NCBI GenBank assembly: GCA_005773095.1
Contig: SXHT01000108.1
Span: 1-18,948 of the forward strand
Reading direction: 5' to 3'
DNA: 18,948 nt
DNA from: Planctomycetaceae bacterium
GTDB lineage: Bacteria > Planctomycetota > Planctomycetia > Pirellulales > PALSA-1355
The position numbers and the translations under genes were made by a program. The notes below the pieces were generated by a model. It saw only the letters and a list, made by a program, of their open reading frames with translations. It ran no database searches and was not told the origin of the DNA. The number at the start of each line of letters is the position of its first letter. Within the stretch, counting starts at the first letter, position 1. Of this stretch, positions 6,919 through 15,305 are shown piece after piece.

Positions 6919-7700
6919 TTGCTCTCAAGTCCCTTGGCTAGCCAGCCGCCGTCAACGTACAGATCTTGGCCGGTGATATACCGGGATGCGTCGGAAGCCA
7001 AAAAAATAACCGCACCCGCCAGATCGGTCGGCTCTCCCCAGCGGCCGAGCAGCGTGCGACGAGCACGAGCCTCTTGCCGCTCGGGATCGGACCAGCCGAA
7101 ACTGGTCATGTCGGTGCGGAAGTAGCCGGGACCCAGGTTGTTCACGCGAACGTCGAACGGACCCAAGTCGATCGCCAACGACCTGGTGAGCTGCTTGAGC
7201 GCGCCCTTCGCGGCCAGATAGGCCGGGTTATCGGGAAATCCTAACTCGGCCGAAATGCTCGTGATATTAATGATCGACCCGCTCCGCTGCTGCTTCATTC
7301 GCGGCGCGAGACCGCGGGCCAATTGGAATGGCGCGGTCAGATTGATCTGCAACGTCTTCTGCCAGGCTTCGTCCGGGTAGCCGTCCAGTTCATGAGCATA
7401 GGTCACACCGGCGGCATTGACGAGAATATCCAGGCGCGGTTGCTCGCGCAGAACGCGCTCAATTAGCTGAGCTATTTGTTCCGCACTAGCCAAATCACAC
7501 AACACGCCCCGAGCCGCTAAACCAGCGCCACTGAACCGGCTCGTCGCTTCGTCCAACAGCGAGCGATTCGAGCCGGACAAGACCACGGTGGCGCCGGCTC
7601 GAAGCAGTGCGTCGGCCATCGCGTGGCCAAGTCCGCGCGTTGCGCCTGTGACAAGAGCCACCTTATTTTTCAACGAAAACAGATCGTCGAGGTACGACAT
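6915..7700 (-). CDS. Classical SDR oxidoreductase (gluconate 5-dehydrogenase-like)
   Basis: A 261-residue classical short-chain dehydrogenase/reductase. The cofactor motif TGATRGLG is at 18-25 and NAAG at 95-98. The catalytic set is Asn120, Ser148, Tyr161 and Lys165 (YLAAK), followed by the PG motif (191) and C-terminal ITGQDLYVDGGW. Length and the opening (MSYLDDLFSLKNKVALVTG) match the group holding gluconate 5-dehydrogenase and 2-deoxy-gluconate 3-dehydrogenase (KduD), but SDR substrates cannot be read from sequence. It starts 3 nt after the stop of the small membrane protein gene and ends in an ATGA overlap with the next SDR, so it is in the middle of one operon. Confidence 0.85.
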   Translation of the reverse strand: MSYLDDLFSLKNKVALVTGATRGLGHAMADALLRAGATVVLSGSNRSLLDEATSRFSGAGLAARGVLCDLASAEQIAQLIERVLREQPRLDILVNAAGVTYAHELDGYPDEAWQKTLQINLTAPFQLARGLAPRMKQQRSGSIINITSISAELGFPDNPAYLAAKGALKQLTRSLAIDLGPFDVRVNNLGPGYFRTDMTSFGWSDPERQEARARRTLLGRWGEPTDLAGAVIFLASDASRYITGQDLYVDGGWLAKGLESK

Positions 7701-7703
7701 GGT

Positions 7704-7874
7704 CTAGCTTCGAAATTGTGAACACAACCAAATGACCAAAACGTGCAGCGATAACGATGCCGCCAGAACCACGAAAAAGCCGACGACTGCCTCTCGTCCA
7801 GGAACTGGGATCTCCCAGTTTTTTGAGCCGATGAGCTTCGGAAATGCATCGTTATCTTCAAACGGGCGATTCAT
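7704..7874 (-). CDS. 56-residue single-span membrane protein, possible symporter subunit
   Basis: This small ORF starts with ATG at 7874, inside the last codons of the symporter gene (17-nt overlap, different frame), and ends with TAG at 7704, just before the SDR start at 7700. It encodes a polar N-terminus (MNRPFEDNDAFPKLIG), a short amphipathic stretch (WEIPVPGREA) and one strongly hydrophobic segment of about 20 residues (31-50, VGFFVVLAASLSLHVLVIWL), ending CSQFRS. The charge pattern suggests the N-terminus faces one side and the basic end the cytoplasm. Tight packing between two clear genes and a good transmembrane helix support a real gene. Small one-helix partners of SSS-family transporters are known, so an accessory role is a reasonable guess. 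Confidence 0.65.
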   Translation of the reverse strand: MNRPFEDNDAFPKLIGSKNWEIPVPGREAVVGFFVVLAASLSLHVLVIWLCSQFRS

Positions 7875-9387
7875 GTTCGATCTGCTTCTGGCTGGCGGCT
7901 ATTCTCGATTCGAAACGGTCGAGCCGGGCTTCTTGCCCAATGGGAGTGTTGATCGTTAGGTAGAACCGATCGAGTTGTGTTTTCGGCTCCGACTTAGTCA
8001 GTAGACTGACGATCGCTCCGACGCCGAAGCCCGTTAGCGTGTAAAATGAATAAACGTAGGGGAGGCCAGCGTCACCTTTCCATCCAAAAACATTCGGGCC
8101 CATCCACCAGGCAATCGTGGCCGTTAGAAAACTGGCCCAAGCGCCGTAGCGGTTTGCTTTCCGCCACCACAGTCCCAGCCAGAAGGAAATTCCCATCATC
8201 GGCGTCAAGGCCCACATGAAGCGAATTGCCGCGGGCACATTTTCGAACGAAAGCGCCAGCCCGACACTGGCGGTTACAAAGACGAGCGAAAACAAGCGGC
8301 TCACTCGCAGTTCCAGCTTCGGGTTCTCTCGCGCTCGGAAGGATCGCAGTAAATTGCGCGTAAATAAAGCGGAGCTGGTTAGCACAAACACCGCGCCATT
8401 ATCCATCACAGACGCCATGATGCAAGCCAACATCAGCCCGGCACAGCCGACCGGCAGCACGTCGCGAACCAGCGAGCCAAAAACATGGTCCGGTTCGATC
8501 TTGTTTGCACCGTAGTAGGCGATGGCTAGAACGCCCGTGAAAGCCCAGCCGATGCTGCAAAGCCGTTTGAGCGTGACGCCCGCGCAGAATCCCACTCGAT
8601 TGTCCAGTTCCGTGCGGCCTGCGGCGTTATTGCTGAGGATGTGCGGCGCAGCCGGGAAGCCGACCACCTGATTGGCGCACGCGGCTACGATCCAGAACAA
8701 GCCAATCTCCCCGGGCGCTACCATTCGAAATAGGGTATCTACATCCACGACCGATGCTTGCACCCCGGGAATCCCTCCGACGGCGATCCATAAAAAAGGA
8801 AAGAGCAAAAACGACATCACGATCGTCATGATCCCCTGCAAAAACTCGTTCCAGATCGTGGCAATCATGCCGCCGACCAGGCTGTAAAAAACGAAGGTCG
8901 CGACCATCGCAATGACCGCCCAAGCGACCGGCACTCTTCCGGCGGTGAGGGCCTCTATGAGCCGTGCCGAACCGTACAAGGTCACTCCCAAATACCCGAT
9001 ATTGATGGCCACGCCCCAGAAACCGTAAAGGATGCCCAGCGAAGGGCCGTAACGCATTTCGTAGATGTCGCCAATCGTGAGGCAACGAGCTCGGCGAAAG
9101 ATCGGGCTGAGCAACCAGTAAAAGGGGGTGTTGAAGATTTGGCACCATTGGTACCAAATTCCGGCCATCCCGAGCTTGTAAGTCTGGGCCATCAGCCCCA
9201 CGGCGCTATCCGCATGGGTTCCCGCGCCGAAGGCGTACATCATGGTGAATGCTTTTCCGAAACGGTGCCCGCCCAGATAGTAATCGTCAGTCGATCGAAT
9301 GCGGCGATTCGCCAGCAAGCCAATCGCGATCACGAACGTGAAATACCCGGCCAGAACGGCTATGTCGATCCAGTGCAGTTGAAGCAT
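7858..9387 (-). CDS. Sodium:solute symporter (SSS family)
   Basis: A 509-residue polytopic membrane protein with about a dozen hydrophobic segments. The beginning (WIDIAVLAGYFTFVIAIGLLA, split here: WIDIAVLAGYF then TFVIAIGLLA) followed by RSTDDYYLGG is the hallmark of the SSS family, which couples Na+ entry to uptake of sugars, sugar acids, sialic acid, amino acids or similar solutes. The start at 9387 is chosen because it has a good ribosome site (GGAAG, 6 nt upstream) and fits the family N-terminus; the upstream in-frame extension is not conserved-looking. It overlaps the small membrane protein gene and leads the oxidoreductases, so it is probably the importer for the substrate of this locus. 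Substrate not determinable. Confidence 0.9.
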   Translation of the reverse strand: MLQLHWIDIAVLAGYFTFVIAIGLLANRRIRSTDDYYLGGHRFGKAFTMMYAFGAGTHADSAVGLMAQTYKLGMAGIWYQWCQIFNTPFYWLLSPIFRRARCLTIGDIYEMRYGPSLGILYGFWGVAINIGYLGVTLYGSARLIEALTAGRVPVAWAVIAMVATFVFYSLVGGMIATIWNEFLQGIMTIVMSFLLFPFLWIAVGGIPGVQASVVDVDTLFRMVAPGEIGLFWIVAACANQVVGFPAAPHILSNNAAGRTELDNRVGFCAGVTLKRLCSIGWAFTGVLAIAYYGANKIEPDHVFGSLVRDVLPVGCAGLMLACIMASVMDNGAVFVLTSSALFTRNLLRSFRARENPKLELRVSRLFSLVFVTASVGLALSFENVPAAIRFMWALTPMMGISFWLGLWWRKANRYGAWASFLTATIAWWMGPNVFGWKGDAGLPYVYSFYTLTGFGVGAIVSLLTKSEPKTQLDRFYLTINTPIGQEARLDRFESRIAASQKQIEHESPV

Positions 9388-9400
9388 CGTGCGCTTCCGG

Positions 9401-9812
9401 CTATCTAAGCTTTTCGATCCAGGCAGCCGACTGCTCTTCGGCTCCGGCTGGTGTCGCGTGGCCCTTGGACGGACAAACGTGAAGCTCAACGGTCCCCGGT
9501 TGATTCATGCCGGCCGCCTCGGTGGACAGGCGACGGGCGAACTCGATAGCCCGATCGGTTTCCACACCGCAGGTATCTTCGATCGCCAATGATATCGGCG
9601 GCAGCACCGGCCAGCACGATCAGCGTTGGCGCCGGCTTTATCGGATTGTCGCCAACGACGGTGTATTTCACGCCCGTCGAAGTTTCAAACGAGTGCAGAG
9701 CCGGCAGTTTTGCCAACTCACCGGCCTCATCAGCTTTGCCAGAAGCCGTTGGCATGACTATCGCGATGCAGAGAATGGGCAGCGCCGTGATTGCGCGATA
9801 TTTGCGAATCAA
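9401..9812 (-). pseudogene. Remnant of a secreted alpha/beta hydrolase, internally deleted and frameshifted
   Basis: Two minus-strand frames each give half of one protein. The upstream frame (down to about 9590) gives a signal peptide (ITALPILCIAIVMPTASG) and then TGVKYTVVGDNPIKPAPTLI and VLAGAAADIIG, like the first strands of an exported planctomycete alpha/beta hydrolase. The other frame (9607 to 9401) gives TDRAIEFARRL, then VELHVCPSKGHATPAG and a C-terminal helix (WIEKL), like the end of the same fold with its catalytic His. The central part with the nucleophile elbow is missing and the halves are out of frame at about 9580-9607. No ATG precedes the signal peptide; TTG at 9812 is a possible start, and the open frame extends to 9950. 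A sequencing error could explain the frameshift but not the missing middle. Confidence 0.65.
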
Positions 9813-9946
9813 AACTTTCCCAAGATCTTCCAAGAGTTCTACTCCAAATCTTTGCGCTTCCAGGACCCCGGTTTTTTCCGGGTCAGCATTCCGCTTGTTT
9901 TTGGCTAATATTTGGTCCTTTAAGCAGGCTCGCCTTTTGTAACCCT

Positions 9947-11176
9947 TCACCTCGGCAATCGCCAGCGGGCCACTTCCAAGTGGGTTGTGCTATCCGCGCC
10001 TCGATAGGAATAAGCCGTAATCAGAGTCCCGTCGGCTGCTTGAACGGTGGGTCCGAAACCGCCGCCGCTCGCCGATCCAACGGGCGTCTTGGCATCGATA
10101 ACAACTCGATCGTGTTGGAAGTCGAACTCAAAGCCGTCGTCGCTTTCTGTTCCGAGGACGGCGTGAACTCCCAGCGGCGTTTTGACTGCTCGCACCGTGA
10201 ATGTCATCAGCAATCGTCCGTCTGCAAGACGCAAGATGGCCGGATACATTTCGCCGTAGGTGCTGCCCAGCGGCTTGTCCAAGGCCCAATTGCCACCTCC
10301 GTTACGCGAGCGGAAGACGACGAGGCGCTCCGACTGGTCGCCGTAGCCCTCCGGCACTTCGCTTTCGGGCAACGGGAACACCTTCGAGTCGACCCGCAGG
10401 AGGGCCAGCAAATCTCCGTTGCGGGATTGCCAGAAGACGGTCTCCGCCCAAAACGGCCACCAGATTTGCTGCTTGTCGAGGCCCTCGAATTCACATCGCA
10501 AGGTTCGGTCCCAGGTTTCACCGCCATCGCCTGAGCGCCAGAGATAGTCGTTGCCTTTGGGCGCCGAGACGCCCAGGATTAGCGTTCCATCGGCCAGTTC
10601 CAAAACGTTGCGGCTCGTATGCGTCCAAGTCTTGTCGCCGACTTCCGGCACGTCCTGGGACAAGATCGGCGCGGTAGACCATGTACGGCCCTTGTCAGCT
10701 GAGCGATGCACGTAGCAGTAGAGATAGCCGTGTCTATTTCGCTCGTCGCGCTCCAACAGGTGCGCCGTGATGAATAAAGTGCCATGCTTCGTTAATGAAA
10801 AATAGGGCTCGCGTCCGACGATTGGTAATGCATCGGACTTCGACCAGGTGCGGCCATCGTCGGTCGACCGAAACAGAATCATGTCTTCGCGCACCGGGCC
10901 GCGGGGGTCGCCTTTGAGGGCGTATTGATGGAAGGCAATCAACCGTAACTCCCCGGACCCAAGTCTCGCGATGCATGGCTTGTAGTCGTCTGGTTCGCCC
11001 ACGGGAATGCGCTCGACCGGCAGCTTTTCCGGCAAGACGCGGGAGCTGCGCACTGCCAGGGAGGATGCTGCATCGTCCGCACGGCTGATCGGCGCAGCCA
11101 TACCACACAGCACGGCGAATGGAATCCAACGGTGCTTCAGCCAAGGTGCGATTTTCATGGTAGCTGCTCGTTTCAT
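9947..11176 (-). CDS. Secreted sialidase-like (BNR / Asp-box) beta-propeller protein
   Basis: A 409-residue exported protein of the sialidase (neuraminidase) fold. A signal peptide is clear (basic start, then WIPFAVLCGMAAPISRA). Four Asp-boxes mark propeller blades: STDDGRTW at 104-111, SADKGRTW at 159-166, SGDGGETW at 215-222, and a degenerate SRNGGGNW at 290-297. An RIP-type segment (VERIP, 54-58) stands before the first blade, as in sialidases. Whether it cleaves sialic acid is unproven; many planctomycete members of this family have unknown glycan targets. The start at 11176 lies 4 nt after the stop of the upstream Tat-exported gene, suggesting coupling; an alternative Met at 11158 would still keep the signal peptide. 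No sialic-acid catabolic genes are nearby. Confidence 0.8.
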   Translation of the reverse strand: MKRAATMKIAPWLKHRWIPFAVLCGMAAPISRADDAASSLAVRSSRVLPEKLPVERIPVGEPDDYKPCIARLGSGELRLIAFHQYALKGDPRGPVREDMILFRSTDDGRTWSKSDALPIVGREPYFSLTKHGTLFITAHLLERDERNRHGYLYCYVHRSADKGRTWSTAPILSQDVPEVGDKTWTHTSRNVLELADGTLILGVSAPKGNDYLWRSGDGGETWDRTLRCEFEGLDKQQIWWPFWAETVFWQSRNGDLLALLRVDSKVFPLPESEVPEGYGDQSERLVVFRSRNGGGNWALDKPLGSTYGEMYPAILRLADGRLLMTFTVRAVKTPLGVHAVLGTESDDGFEFDFQHDRVVIDAKTPVGSASGGGFGPTVQAADGTLITAYSYRGADSTTHLEVARWRLPR

Positions 11177-11180
11177 CAGA

Positions 11181-12794
11181 TCAGCAAGAAAACGAAAACA
11201 GGTGGGCGTTTTCCAAGGCGAACTTGACGCGCAGTGCACGGCTGGTTTTTGGCGGATAGTTGATCGCGGTGCCAATCTCTCCGGTAAAGTCCGATTTCCC
11301 CTGCCGCCAGGTGACGAGATGGTCGAAGCTGTTGACGTTGATCGGATCGCTCTCCGCCAGGGTGTAGCCCGCTATCGGTTTGCCGTCACCGTCCTGCAAC
11401 TCGGCCCGCAGGCTGCCACCGCGTGCGTCAACATTCACGTGAAGTTGATTATTGGCGAAGAAGATGCGCTGGGTTGTGAGCGAACCGCCCGCGCCCTCGG
11501 CCCGGATGGAAACCCACCGGTCGCGTTCGAGCTTCGCCAGCCCCAAGGCGGCGGTCGTGGTTCCCTTACCGTCGAATGTCGGCGATCCCCATCCCGCCCC
11601 GCGGTTCTTGCCGTAGTAAAAACAAAATACTTCATCACCAACGACAAGCGGATTGGCGGGAATCACGACGCCTTCCTCCCAACTTCCTTCGGGTCCTGGC
11701 TCCAACCACATCTTGCGGTTGATTCGCGTCCAGACTCGCGGCTCGCGCGCGAATACCAATTGTGGCACCTCCTCGCCGGAACTGAATCCCGTGCCCTGCC
11801 AACCTGAGCATGCCAACAGGCCGATGTATCCGCCGTCTGGAGACGCGATGCTGGTTAACTGATCGAACTGCATGCCCTTCGGATCCTTCGCATCGGGTGC
11901 GAGACTTATTTGGGGCACGGTCCAATGCTCGAAGTCGTTCGAATAGCTGACGCCGATCATCCGGCCTCCCATGAGAAAACCCGGCCGTTGCCAGAGCACC
12001 CACTGATTGATGTCAGGATTGAAGCCGTGCAGCGTCGAGCCGTCGCGCAGGAACATCCCCGCCAGCCAGCCTCGGCGCGGTTTCCAGCGAATGCCATCTG
12101 CTGAATAGGCGGCGAATAAACCACCCGCGGTTTCAAAACCAGTGTCCCTCAAATTGGGAATCGCTATCTCGCCCGACCGCACCGGGTGAGCGTCCGTGCC
12201 GATTCCCTTGAAACGCCGCTGGGGATTTTCCTCGCGATCATCGCGCACGACGGTTGTCAGAATGGAATTGAAGTCGTTCATCTCGCCGAATGAAATGAGA
12301 TTGTTTTTCGTTGAGCCCTCGAAGTCGGTAAGCCCCAGTTCGGGGCGCTCCCAGTGAACTCCGTCGCCGCTCGTGGCATACGCCCATAGGGACTTCGAAA
12401 CGCTGGCCATCTTGGGATGAAAGCCGCGATACCAGATCTTGAAGCAGCGATCGTGAGCATCGTAGGTCACGCTGTTGCGAAACACCATCGAGACACCTTC
12501 CCACGGCATTTCCGCGCGCAGCAGAGGTTGATCGCCGACTTTCTTTGGCGGATGCACCACGCGTTCAACATTCTCCATTCGATCGACGAACAAGTCATCG
12601 AGAAATAAGTGCGGACGCGGCGGATAGATGCCGGAATCGACATACGACTGCCACTGCTCGTCGAACTTGCCATCAGGTCCGTCGTCCGGCGAGGTGATCG
12701 CATCCGCCGCATCGCAGTGGCCTGGTTTTCCGATTGCCGCTAGCGTGCCCAGCGCCCCGGCCCTTCGCAAGAAATCTCGGCGATGCGTAGACAT
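11181..12794 (-). CDS. Tat-exported beta-propeller protein (GH32/GH43/GH130-like fold)
   Basis: A 537-residue protein starting MSTHRRDFLRRAGALG, a twin-arginine signal (Arg5-Arg6) that implies export folded, possibly with a cofactor or metal. The start at 12794 is supported by TAGGAG 8 nt upstream. The mature part has repeated blade-like motifs: FKIWYRGF, WAYATSGDGVHWERPELGL, FAAYSADGIRWKPRRG, GVSYSNDFEHWTVPQI. These are typical of the five-bladed propeller of GH32/GH43/GH68/GH130-related proteins. A motif LFLDDLFVDRMENV near residue 65 is common in planctomycete homologues. Catalytic residues cannot be assigned with confidence. It is cotranscribed with the sialidase-like gene (4-nt gap), so the two likely act on the same extracellular glycan. 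Confidence 0.75.
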   Translation of the reverse strand: MSTHRRDFLRRAGALGTLAAIGKPGHCDAADAITSPDDGPDGKFDEQWQSYVDSGIYPPRPHLFLDDLFVDRMENVERVVHPPKKVGDQPLLRAEMPWEGVSMVFRNSVTYDAHDRCFKIWYRGFHPKMASVSKSLWAYATSGDGVHWERPELGLTDFEGSTKNNLISFGEMNDFNSILTTVVRDDREENPQRRFKGIGTDAHPVRSGEIAIPNLRDTGFETAGGLFAAYSADGIRWKPRRGWLAGMFLRDGSTLHGFNPDINQWVLWQRPGFLMGGRMIGVSYSNDFEHWTVPQISLAPDAKDPKGMQFDQLTSIASPDGGYIGLLACSGWQGTGFSSGEEVPQLVFAREPRVWTRINRKMWLEPGPEGSWEEGVVIPANPLVVGDEVFCFYYGKNRGAGWGSPTFDGKGTTTAALGLAKLERDRWVSIRAEGAGGSLTTQRIFFANNQLHVNVDARGGSLRAELQDGDGKPIAGYTLAESDPINVNSFDHLVTWRQGKSDFTGEIGTAINYPPKTSRALRVKFALENAHLFSFSC

Positions 12795-12826
12795 CGTGGG
12801 GTCTCCTAAGAAAAGTGTTTCCGACA

Positions 12827-12925
12827 CTAGCTTTTCAGTGGTTCCGCGCCGCTGCCGGAGACGAAACGCTCCGAGGCTTCCCGCATTCCGCCAAGTAGCT
12901 GCTTGCCAATCTCGTCCACTTTCAT
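12827..12925 (-). CDS. 32-residue ORF resembling a truncated HTH-antitoxin N-terminus
   Basis: A short frame between the aldo/keto reductase and the Tat-exported protein encodes MKVDEIGKQLLGGMREASER, then FVSGSGAEPLKS, then TAG. The EIGKQLLGGMREASE helix and the following G-x-PLK are similar to the start of small XRE-family antitoxins that continue into a helix-turn-helix; here the protein stops before that. No ribosome site is apparent. It may be a decayed antitoxin, a leader peptide, or chance. Confidence 0.3.
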   Translation of the reverse strand: MKVDEIGKQLLGGMREASERFVSGSGAEPLKS

Positions 12926-12934
12926 GAGGCTACA

Positions 12935-13876
12935 TCACGCGTTTGTTGGTACGCCGATGTCCGAGGGAGTTTCGATCAACTGCAAGGCTGCAGTCCAGAG
13001 CGATTCTGGAGGCGGCCTTTCAACCGCGTCCAAGGCGGCCTGTACCTCGACTCGATTGCGCATTCCCAATACTGTGGACGCAAAAGGCGCGGCTAGCGAA
13101 AAGCGCAGATTGAGTTGCGGCGAGCTATAGTCGTGGTCGCGGCACAAATCGACTAGTTTCTCAATCCGGTCGGCCAGGGCAGGATCGAGCCGACGTTGGC
13201 GGCGGTCGTCCATTTCACCAGACCGATCGCCATTCAGCAGGCCCCCATTGAGCGGCCCCGCGTTGATCAGTCCCATCTTCAACCGCTCGGCTTCACGCAG
13301 AACGGGCAATGCGCCGCGCCGCAGCAAGTTGTATTCATAGTAGGTCATCGCGACGTCGAATAGGCCGCTTTGCATCGCTTCGATGAGCGGTCGCGGCTTC
13401 GTGCCGGAAACGCCTAAGTAACGGGCCACCCCTTGCTCGCGGGCATCAAGCATCGCGGCAAGAATCTTGTCGCCGCCCAAGAGATCGATCCACGGTTGGT
13501 CGTCCTGCAAGCTGTGCAGAAACAGGATCTCGACGTGATCGGTTTTCAACCGCGAAAGACTTTGTTCGATCGATCGCCAGGCTCCGTCGCGCGAGTCGTC
13601 GTTAATGCCTCGAAAACAGCCGACCTTCGTAGAGAGCACCACTTGGTGTCTTCGCCCCTCCATAGCCCGACCTAAGACTTCTTCGCTGTCGGAATACAAG
13701 GGCGCCGTGTCGATGAAGTTGATGCCCGAGTCGATCGCAAAATGCACGGCTTCGATCGAGGCCGCTTCGCTGACCCGTGCGCCGTACGCGTAGACCTGAT
13801 TCTTTTGGATGTGAGCGCCGCCCATTCCCACAGCGGACAATTCCAAGGAAGTATTCTTGAGCGGTCGCTTTTCCAT
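12935..13876 (-). CDS. Aldo/keto reductase (L-fucose / D-threo-aldose dehydrogenase-like)
   Basis: A 313-residue (beta/alpha)8 NAD(P)-dependent oxidoreductase. The catalytic tetrad is complete: Asp56 and Tyr61 in FIDTAPLYSDSEEVLG, Lys84 in VLSTKVG and His121 in LFLHSL. The opening MEKRPLKNTSLELSAVGMGG is the usual AKR N-terminus, so the start at 13876 is preferred; an ATG at 13903 overlaps the upstream stop as ATGA and is a real alternative. Overall layout (YGARVSE, LYSDSEEVLG, a long insert before the tail) is like L-fucose or D-threo-aldose 1-dehydrogenases of sugar oxidation pathways. Its place between a lipoprotein and exported glycan-active proteins suggests oxidation of a sugar released by them. 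Confidence 0.85.
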   Translation of the reverse strand: MEKRPLKNTSLELSAVGMGGAHIQKNQVYAYGARVSEAASIEAVHFAIDSGINFIDTAPLYSDSEEVLGRAMEGRRHQVVLSTKVGCFRGINDDSRDGAWRSIEQSLSRLKTDHVEILFLHSLQDDQPWIDLLGGDKILAAMLDAREQGVARYLGVSGTKPRPLIEAMQSGLFDVAMTYYEYNLLRRGALPVLREAERLKMGLINAGPLNGGLLNGDRSGEMDDRRQRRLDPALADRIEKLVDLCRDHDYSSPQLNLRFSLAAPFASTVLGMRNRVEVQAALDAVERPPPESLWTAALQLIETPSDIGVPTNA

Positions 13877-13899
13877 GCTGCCTAAGCCTCGCGTACGGT

Positions 13900-14316
13900 T
13901 CATTTCAGATGAATGTCAATTTCGTTCATCGGCTGGGCTTCGACATTCACCACAACGCCCGAGGTGTGATAGTGATTGTACTTGGCCGGGATGAGCGGCT
14001 GAATTTGGGCGATGCGGACGCCAGTGGGGGGATCTGGTTTTCCGTCGTTGACGTAGGCGTTGGCAACGACTTCGATCTTGTTTTCGCCCGGAATCGCTTC
14101 CAGCTCATAGCGTCCGTTGGCATCGATCAACGCGGATGTGGGTCGATATGAATTAGACACAAAGGTCACCAATCCCAACGGCAGCGGTTTGCCCTGATAG
14201 CTCACCGTACCCTGGACTTGATGCATCTTCGGCCCCGACCTGCCGCAGCCGACCGCTGCCACGATCACCAGGCAGATTACACGCGGGCAGCAGAGCCGTC
14301 CAGCTACGGCGTCCAT
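13900..14316 (-). CDS. Small lipoprotein with carboxypeptidase-regulatory-like (transthyretin-like) domain
   Basis: A 138-residue predicted lipoprotein. The N-terminus has a hydrophobic segment (ICLVIVAAVGC) ending in a lipobox-like AVGC, so it would be lipid-anchored at that Cys. The rest is an Ig/transthyretin-like fold seen in many planctomycete proteins: VQGTVSYQGKPLPLGLVTF, then ALIDANGRYELEAIPGENKIEV. The start at 14316 has a strong ribosome site (GAGGTGA, 4 nt upstream) lying in the tail of the DUF1559 gene, which it overlaps by 13 nt. DUF1559 plus such a lipoprotein is a recurrent planctomycete pair of unknown function. Confidence 0.8.
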   Translation of the reverse strand: MDAVAGRLCCPRVICLVIVAAVGCGRSGPKMHQVQGTVSYQGKPLPLGLVTFVSNSYRPTSALIDANGRYELEAIPGENKIEVVANAYVNDGKPDPPTGVRIAQIQPLIPAKYNHYHTSGVVVNVEAQPMNEIDIHLK

Positions 14317-15263
14317 GGGGTCACCTCGCCGCCAGCGATGGTGGCCAGCGCCTGAAACGTGGGCATGTCGATCGTCTCGGCGATGAAATGGACGCTGCCA
14401 TCCCCCATCGCAAACTGCGCGCCTCCAGGATGGTAACTGCCAAAGAACAGGTCGTTGAATAGACAAGTGCGTCCCCCGGGGCAATTCAAAACGGTCTGGC
14501 CCTCAATTCGGGCATAGCATACCTTTCGAGGATCGGCGTTGATCGGATACACAACATTCTTTGCGGAAACAACGCCCAACTCAGTGGTCGGATTGACATC
14601 GTAAGCCGACCCTTTACTCCAGGCCCGCAAGTTGTTCAGCCGTTCGCCTAGGGCCAGGCTCTTCGATAAACCATCGGTGGCGTCCTTGGTCCTGTTGCGG
14701 CTGTTGGGATAAAACAATCCGTCGGTGGCATAAGGACCTTCGGAGCCACCGGACGGCACCGAACTAATTGTCTTGGAACCCATGATCCCCGCATAGTGTG
14801 AGCATGCCAAGGGAGTCGCCGTGGTGAAAATGTCCATAAACGGTGCCCCATCGGACGGACACGCATACACCGCAGGCATGCGAGTGCTCTGGTCGATGTT
14901 GCCGCTCTCATCGGTGCTCAACGACAGATCGAAGAAGTCCAACCGCGCTTGCTCCTCCAGGAAGGGCGTGATTGCCATGTGCAGACTGACGCCCCACTTG
15001 CCCTGAGCGTAACCCCAAAGCGCTGCGGGTGGAAATACGCGGTTGGCGTCCAAGTAATTGTGTACTGCCAGACTCATTTGTTTGAGGTTATTGGCGCAGT
15101 GCATGCGTCGGGCTGCCTCGCGGGCTGCCTGTACTGCGGGTAGCAGCAACGCAATCAAAATGCCGATGATGGCAATCACCACCAACAACTCCACGAGCGT
15201 AAAACCACGCGATTTCCCGAACGCCGCTGTCGGCCGGCGCCGTGGCACAAAGCATTCAACCAT
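14304..15263 (-). CDS. DUF1559 prepilin-like protein with H-X9-DG motif
   Basis: A 319-residue pseudopilin-type protein of the family greatly expanded in planctomycetes. The type IV prepilin signal GFTLVELLVVIAIIG starts at residue 20, with cleavage expected between Gly20 and Phe21 and the +5 Glu present at 25. It is followed by the usual LLPAVQAAREAARRMHC and NNLKQ. The C-terminal processing-associated motif is present as His278-X9-Asp288-Gly289 (YHPGGAQFAMGDGSVHF). The start at 15263 follows AAGGAGG by 10 nt. The protein would be inner-membrane or pseudopilus associated. It sits between the PEP-CTERM pair and the lipoprotein gene and overlaps the latter. Confidence 0.92.
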   Translation of the reverse strand: MVECFVPRRRPTAAFGKSRGFTLVELLVVIAIIGILIALLLPAVQAAREAARRMHCANNLKQMSLAVHNYLDANRVFPPAALWGYAQGKWGVSLHMAITPFLEEQARLDFFDLSLSTDESGNIDQSTRMPAVYACPSDGAPFMDIFTTATPLACSHYAGIMGSKTISSVPSGGSEGPYATDGLFYPNSRNRTKDATDGLSKSLALGERLNNLRAWSKGSAYDVNPTTELGVVSAKNVVYPINADPRKVCYARIEGQTVLNCPGGRTCLFNDLFFGSYHPGGAQFAMGDGSVHFIAETIDMPTFQALATIAGGEVTPWTP

Positions 15264-15305
15264 GATGGCATTTCCTCCTTTACTGGCTTCCCACAAGGCG
15301 GCCAC

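Noticed and set aside
7670..7861. 63-codon minus-strand frame between symporter and SDR
   Set aside because: Composition is not protein-like; the adjacent frame at 7704-7874 gives a clean membrane helix and fits the spacing much better.
9860..9890. CCCGG-AAAAAA-CCGGG hairpin as terminator after the sialidase-like gene
   Set aside because: Short 5-bp stem with no T-tract on either strand.
9791..10534. Plus-strand open frame of 247 codons over the sialidase-like gene
   Set aside because: Antisense to a gene with four Asp-boxes and a signal peptide; no domain of its own.
9947..11176. Naming the locus a sialic acid catabolic (nan) cluster
   Set aside because: The sialidase fold alone is not specific, and no nanA, nanK or nanE-like gene is present in the window.
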